Of a stretch of DNA of 34,282 bases, positions 30,511 to 34,282 are shown one piece after another (position 1 is the first letter of the stretch; every line of letters starts with the position of its first letter). Source of the DNA: Mycobacterium sp. E1747. GTDB lineage: Bacteria; Actinomycetota; Actinomycetes; Mycobacteriales; Mycobacteriaceae. The position numbers and the translations under genes were made by a program. Location of the stretch: contig NZ_LZJI01000198.1 of the NCBI RefSeq assembly GCF_001667775.1, positions 1-34,282 on the forward strand, read 5' to 3'. Under the pieces are notes generated by a model that worked only from the letters and a program-made list of their open reading frames with translations, did not search any database and was not told where the DNA came from.

Positions 30511-31026
30511 CTAGACCGGTGTGGCCGCGGCCTCGTCACGGCGATCGAGCAGCTTGTCCAGCACCGCCAGCCCGATCAGGAGGGCCGTTGCGGCCAGCCA
30601 GCACACCACCGCGATGGAGCCGGCCGGGATGATGGCCAGCCCGGCATTGCGGTGCTGCACCCGAACCAGATTGGGATCGTTCTTGTTGTACTCGACGTAA
30701 ATCCGCATGCCCGTTGCGAGATGAGACGGATAGAGCACGCCGAGCTCCGGGCGGTACGTGACCCGCTCGGGCGTGACGAACTCGATGGTGGAGCGGCGCG
30801 GCCCGGCGCTGAGCACCTCGGCCTGCGCCACCCCCATGTTGTGTTGAATCGCAAGGTCATCGCGCCAGGCGCCGGCGACCAGCAGGACCGACTGCAGGGT
30901 GACCAAGCCGGTCACGATGAGCACCGCAACGCGGGCCCAGCGTAACGCGATCCGGGACGCAGTGTTGGGCGGCTTGTCGCTGCGGCCGTGAATCAGTATG
31001 TGCGGCAACCTTTTCAGGTGGTTCAC
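30511..31026 (-). CDS. Two-helix membrane protein, DUF3592-like (Rv0556 ortholog)
   Basis: A 171-residue protein of unknown function, the same length as I recall for Rv0556. GTG 31026 begins 7 nt after the menD stop and its SD (GAGGA) overlaps that stop, so it is translationally linked to menD. A helix at ~30-50 ('VAVLIVTGLVTLQSVLLVAGAW'), an extracytoplasmic-type beta-rich middle ('AEVLSAGPRRSTIEFVTPERVTYRP ... IYVEYNKNDPNLVRV'), and a second helix at ~132-157 match the DUF3592 layout. The role is unknown; its invariable place between menD and mgtA suggests a membrane-lipid or quinone function only by association. Confidence 0.87.
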   Translation of the reverse strand: MNHLKRLPHILIHGRSDKPPNTASRIALRWARVAVLIVTGLVTLQSVLLVAGAWRDDLAIQHNMGVAQAEVLSAGPRRSTIEFVTPERVTYRPELGVLYPSHLATGMRIYVEYNKNDPNLVRVQHRNAGLAIIPAGSIAVVCWLAATALLIGLAVLDKLLDRRDEAAATPV

Positions 31027-31033
31027 GGGATCC

Positions 31034-32659
31034 TCAAAGCGCCGCTTTGATGGCCGCATGCAGCTGCCGCAGCGACGACCGGTCGGCCTTGACTTCCAGC
31101 ACCCGCATACCGGACGCGGGTTCGTCGAGCGCCTCGCCGAGCTGGTCGACCTCGATCTGCCGGCTCTCCACGTGATAGGCGCGACACAGCGCACCCACGT
31201 CGACGTCGTGCGGCGTCCCAAAGATTCGCGACGACACGTCGGAGAACCGCGGGTCGCCCTGCTCGAGCAGCTCGAAGATGCCACCGCCGTTGTCGTTGGA
31301 GACCACGATGGTCAGCTGCCGCGGTGTCGGCTCGGTGGGCCCGATCAGCAGCCCGGAGCTGTCGTGGACGAACGTCAGGTCACCGATCAGCGCGACGGTG
31401 CGTCCCTCATAGGCGAGCGCAGCCCCGATCGCGGTGGACACCGTGCCGTCGATGCCGGCCACCCCGCGGTTGGAACGGACCCGGATGCCGTGGGTGTCCA
31501 GGCCGACCAGGGCCGCGTCGCGGACCGGGTTGGACGCCCCCAGCACCAGCTGGTCACCGGGCCGCAGGGCGTCGGCCACGGCCGCCGCCACGTGCAGGCC
31601 GGTGGTCAGCGGGTGCGCCTCGAGCTGGCCGCGCACCGCGTCGTTGGCGTGCCGGTTAACCTCCGCGCAGCGCCTCAGCCAGGCCGGATTCGGGGTGCCG
31701 GTGATGACGGCCCGAGTGCCCGTGGCCAGTGAATTGCCCGAGACGTCGGGCCAGCGCGGGCCGGTGGTCAACGCGTACACCGGCACCTGCGGATCGGCCA
31801 GCAGCGCCGACACCGGCCGGTGCAGGGTGGGCCGCCCGAGCATGATCACCTGCTTGGGGCGCAGCAGCGGAAGGGCCAGCGGGTGCAGCGGGTTTTCCGG
31901 GGCGGGCGCCGTCGATTCGGCGACGGTCGGTAACTGCGCGAGGTTGGGGTGCGCGCCCGCGCCGTGCCCGGCGATGACGATGGTGTCGGGCGACAGGTCG
32001 ATGTCCAACGGCTGGTCGAATGTGACCGGCGGCGTGTAGGTCCACGGCCGGCCGCCGGGACGCCCCTGCGGAACGGCGGCGTTCTGGTGTTCGGGACCGG
32101 GGACCAGGGGTTCGCGCAGCGGGACGTCGAACTGCACCGGGCCGGCGTTGGCGGTGCGAGATCCGGTGGCAGCGGCCAGAACTCGGCAGGTGGCCGAGCG
32201 CCAAGTGGCGTTGAGAGCGTCCAGGCGCTCGGGCGCGTCCTCGGCCAGGCCCAGGCTGATGGCGGCGCGGACCTGCGTGCCGAAGTAGCCCAGCTGCTCC
32301 ATGGTCTGGTTGGCCCCGGTGCCCAGCATCTCGTAGGGCCGGTTGGCCGACAGCACGATCAGCGGCACCCGCGCGTAGTTGGCCTCCACCACGGCCGGCC
32401 CGAGGTTTGCCACGGCGGTGCCCGACGTCATCGCGACACACACCGGGGCGCCGGCGGCGATCGCCAGGCCGATGGCCAGGTAGCCGGCGGTGCGCTCGTC
32501 GATGCGGACGTGCAGCCGGACCCGGCCCGCGCGGTCGGCGTCGTGCAGCGCGAAGGCCAGCGGCGCGTTGCGCGACCCTGGGCACAGCACCACGTCGCGG
32601 ACGCCGCCGCGAATCAGCTCGTCAACGACGACGCGGGCCTGGGTCGTCGAGGGGTTCAC
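31034..32659 (-). CDS. menD: 2-succinyl-5-enolpyruvyl-6-hydroxy-3-cyclohexene-1-carboxylate synthase
   Basis: A 541-residue thiamine-diphosphate enzyme that joins 2-oxoglutarate (as a succinic semialdehyde unit) to isochorismate, the first committed menaquinone step. GTG 32659 ('VNPSTTQARVVVDELIRGGVRDVVLCPGSRNAPL') fits the family start, although AGGAG lies only 1-2 nt before it. Pyrimidine-binding domain with the conserved Glu in 'IDERTAGYLAIGLA' and 'TSGTAVANLGPAVVEA'; pyrophosphate domain with 'GDLTFVHDSSGLL' and 'VSNDNGGGIFELL' for Mg2+-ThDP. From memory, M. tuberculosis MenD has 554 residues with a short extra loop before 'TIALIGDLTFVHD'; that loop is absent here. Confidence 0.97.
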   Translation of the reverse strand: MNPSTTQARVVVDELIRGGVRDVVLCPGSRNAPLAFALHDADRAGRVRLHVRIDERTAGYLAIGLAIAAGAPVCVAMTSGTAVANLGPAVVEANYARVPLIVLSANRPYEMLGTGANQTMEQLGYFGTQVRAAISLGLAEDAPERLDALNATWRSATCRVLAAATGSRTANAGPVQFDVPLREPLVPGPEHQNAAVPQGRPGGRPWTYTPPVTFDQPLDIDLSPDTIVIAGHGAGAHPNLAQLPTVAESTAPAPENPLHPLALPLLRPKQVIMLGRPTLHRPVSALLADPQVPVYALTTGPRWPDVSGNSLATGTRAVITGTPNPAWLRRCAEVNRHANDAVRGQLEAHPLTTGLHVAAAVADALRPGDQLVLGASNPVRDAALVGLDTHGIRVRSNRGVAGIDGTVSTAIGAALAYEGRTVALIGDLTFVHDSSGLLIGPTEPTPRQLTIVVSNDNGGGIFELLEQGDPRFSDVSSRIFGTPHDVDVGALCRAYHVESRQIEVDQLGEALDEPASGMRVLEVKADRSSLRQLHAAIKAAL

Positions 32660-32742
32660 TCCTACAGCCTGTCACAGCCCGCCGACCGGGCGCGTGCAGC
32701 GGCCGGGCCGCGAGCGTGGAGTTGTCGGGCCAAATCGGCTTG

Positions 32743-32754
32743 GTTGCGCGCAAC
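32743..32754. repeat. Perfect 12-bp palindrome between bpoC and menD
   Basis: GTTGCGCGCAAC lies in the 120-bp gap, 26 nt after the bpoC stop and about 84 nt before menD GTG. It could be an operator or a weak hairpin that attenuates read-through; the sequence does not decide. The rest of the gap shows nothing else. Confidence 0.35.
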
Positions 32755-32779
32755 AAATCGAACCTTCGGCACGCGGCCC

Positions 32780-33562
32780 TCAGTTGCTGGCGAAGAACTT
32801 CAGCGCCGCGTCGTTGACGGCGTCCGGGCGCTCGAAGAACCCGAGGTGGCCGGCGTCGGGGATCTGCACGTAGCGCCCGTTGGGCAGCGCGTCGGCGACC
32901 TCGCGCCCCAGGTAGGGCGGAGTCAGCACGTCGTCGGAGAAGCCGATCACCAACACCGGCGTCGCGATGCTGCGGTAGGCCGGCAGCCGGTTGGTGTACG
33001 GGGCGACGTCCAGCTGGCAGCGCGTCCCCGGCGTCGACTTGATCGGCCACATGGAAAACATCGCGATCCAATCGGCGACGGCGACGTCGTCGTTGAGCGT
33101 CTTGCGCGAGAAGTTTTCCAGCAGGCGGATTTTCGCGTCGTAGGAGTTCGGCAGCTGGACCCCGGCGTCGGTGAGCTCGGCCTCGGCGTCGCGAAAGAAC
33201 TGGCGCGCCTTGTCCATGCGGCCGCGGGTGCCCATCAACACCGCGGAGTGCACCAGTTCCGGCCGGGCCAGCATGAGTTCCTGGGCGATGAACGCGCCCA
33301 TCGACATGCCGACGACGCGGGCCGGTGCGGCGTTCAGGCCCTCGATCAGCGCCGCGGTGTCGGCCACCATGGTCTGCGTCGTGAAACCCTGTGCGTTCTC
33401 GGTGGCCCCGATTCCGCGGTTGTCGAAGGTGATGACGCGGTAGCCGGCCGCCAGGAACGCGGGGAGCTGGTACGGGTGCCAGGTCCGCCCGGCGCCGCCG
33501 TGGCCGCTGATGAACACCACGGGCTCGCCGGAGCCGCGGTCGTCGTAAGCCAGGTTGATCAC
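32780..33562 (-). CDS. bpoC: Alpha/beta hydrolase, BpoC-like (Rv0554 ortholog)
   Basis: A 260-residue alpha/beta hydrolase. GTG 33562 overlaps the menC stop by 4 bp (GTGA), so the two are translationally coupled. Oxyanion region 'FISGHGGAGRTWHP', nucleophile elbow GMSMG with Ser87, and the catalytic His in 'IPDAGHLGFFERP'. The M. tuberculosis protein was annotated as a non-heme bromoperoxidase, but the fold and triad are those of a serine hydrolase. In this menaquinone operon it occupies the place where E. coli has MenH (SHCHC synthase), so that role is possible but not shown. Confident in family and orthology. Confidence 0.92.
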   Translation of the reverse strand: MINLAYDDRGSGEPVVFISGHGGAGRTWHPYQLPAFLAAGYRVITFDNRGIGATENAQGFTTQTMVADTAALIEGLNAAPARVVGMSMGAFIAQELMLARPELVHSAVLMGTRGRMDKARQFFRDAEAELTDAGVQLPNSYDAKIRLLENFSRKTLNDDVAVADWIAMFSMWPIKSTPGTRCQLDVAPYTNRLPAYRSIATPVLVIGFSDDVLTPPYLGREVADALPNGRYVQIPDAGHLGFFERPDAVNDAALKFFASN

Positions 33563-34205
33563 TTGGACGACGGTACAAGGAGCGGGTGGCAGGCCGTGAC
33601 CCGGTCGATCCACCACTGCCGCCGCTGCGGGGGCGCGGCCAGGGCCCGCAGCCGCGCCGGATCGGGGGTCACCGGCCCGACCGCCAAGGCGCCGTCGACG
33701 GGCGCCACGACCTCGGCGACGTCGTCGACGAACAACCCGCCGGTGCCCAGCCCGCACGCGTGGCGCAACACCGGCAGGGCCGCCGCCGCGGCCAGCCCGG
33801 CCGCGATGCCCACCGCCGAGTCGATCGCGCTGGAGACCACGACCGGGATGTCGATCTGCGCGGCGATCGAGAGCATGGCCGAAACGCCGCCCAGCGGAGC
33901 GACTTTGAGCACCGCGATGTCGGCGGCGCGGGCGCGGACGACCGCGAGCGGGTCGTCGGCCTTGCGGATGCTTTCGTCGGCGGCGATCGGCACGTCCGTT
34001 TGCGCGCGCAGCTCGGCGAGCTCGGCGACGGTGGCGCAGGGTTGCTCGACGTACTCCAGCGCGCCGTCGGCGGTGAGCGCCGCCACCGCCCGCACCGCCT
34101 GCGCGACACTCCAACCGCCGTTGGCGTCGACGCGCACGGTCGGCACGAGCGCGCGCACGGCGTTGACCCGGTCGACGTCGTCGGCCAGCGTCTGGCCGGG
34201 CTCGG
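33559..34205 (-). CDS. menC: o-Succinylbenzoate synthase, 3' part (5' end missing or scrambled)
   Basis: Enolase-superfamily enzyme that dehydrates SHCHC to o-succinylbenzoate in menaquinone synthesis. Metal ligands are visible in 'VRVDANGGWS', 'EYVEQPC' and 'PIAADESIRKA', and the second catalytic Lys in 'VLKVAPLGG'. The sequence agrees closely with M. tuberculosis MenC (Rv0553) from 'AEPGQTLADD' to the C-terminus. Upstream of that point (plus strand beyond about 34205) the frame stays open but homology stops: instead of the expected K-x-K segment, the DNA is an inverted copy of menC 33957-34015. Hence only the last ~215 codons are real menC. The stop overlaps bpoC by 4 bp. Confidence 0.9.
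33957..34015. repeat. Inverted repeat, left arm (inside menC)
   Basis: This 59-bp stretch encodes, on the minus strand, the MenC segment from ELRAQTDVP to ESIRKA. Its reverse complement recurs without mismatch at 34206-34264, 190 bp away. Confidence 0.93.
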
Positions 34206-34264
34206 CGAGCTGCGCGCGCAAACGGACGTGCCGATCGCCGCCGACGAAAGCATCCGCAAGGCCG
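34206..34264. repeat. Inverted repeat, right arm at window end (probable chimera)
   Basis: Reverse complement of 33957-34015 without mismatch. Read on the plus strand it gives the MenC peptide ELRAQTDVPIAADESIRKA. Beyond 34265 the similarity fades. The junction near 34201-34205 falls in a CTCGGCGAG-type microhomology. Confidence 0.93.
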
Positions 34265-34282
34265 TCGACGCCGCCCGCGGCG

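Noticed and set aside
1..34282. CRISPR arrays, insertion sequences, prophage genes, rRNA
   Set aside because: No regularly spaced repeats, transposase motifs, phage proteins or rRNA sequence were seen; the repeats found are short and local.

Overview
The window is high-GC actinobacterial chromosome, almost certainly from a Mycobacterium, probably slow-growing. The right two thirds, read on the minus strand, reproduces from memory the M. tuberculosis gene order menC - bpoC - menD - Rv0556 - mgtA - menG - Rv0559c - menJ (Rv0561c) - grcC1 - htpX - gpsA (Rv0564c) - Rv0565c - yajQ (Rv0566c), with very similar proteins. Species cannot be fixed from this alone.

Layout. (1) 1-4791: a metal-homeostasis block. 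It holds a perfect CsoR/RicR-like palindrome, a small membrane protein, a Cu(I) P1B-ATPase whose N-terminal metal module is a cupredoxin-like domain, a split beta-barrel flavin-type protein, and a zinc-type CDF transporter with a promoter embedded in a dyad. (2) 4808-10987, minus strand: a tight four-gene operon with its own promoter. It encodes a trimodular FAAL-ACP-thioester reductase, a ferritin-like putative di-iron protein (PF10118), an EphD-like alpha/beta hydrolase and a phthalate-dioxygenase-reductase-type flavin/[2Fe-2S] reductase. It lies beside a gene-free stretch of only about 51% GC and is the best candidate for an undescribed pathway. (3) 11406-14444: a lipid-kinase-like gene, an SDR, a DMT-type transporter and tRNA-Tyr. 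(4) 14514-24246: the conserved yajQ/Rv0565c/gpsA and htpX/grcC1/menJ/Rv0559c/menG blocks, separated by a SulP transporter and an orphan HicB-like gene with two copies of a large operator. (5) 24302-29134: about 5 kb of genes absent at this place in M. tuberculosis. These are an SDR, an FMO-like monooxygenase flanked by 22-bp direct repeats, a truncated hydrolase, a small unknown protein, an ECF sigma factor with a fused zinc-binding tail, and a convergent FHA-HTH regulator. (6) 29267 to the end: mgtA, Rv0556-like, menD, bpoC and the 3' part of menC.

How it fits together. menC, menD, grcC1, menJ and menG make, prenylate-supply, reduce and methylate menaquinone, the main respiratory quinone. 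gpsA and mgtA serve phospholipid and glycolipid synthesis. Several genes appear to be leaderless, with a TAnnnT -10 box 6-7 nt before the start codon, as is common in mycobacteria.

Caution: the last ~78 bases are an inverted copy of an internal piece of menC (59-bp perfect arms). This breaks the menC reading frame homology and most probably marks a foldback chimera at a contig end.
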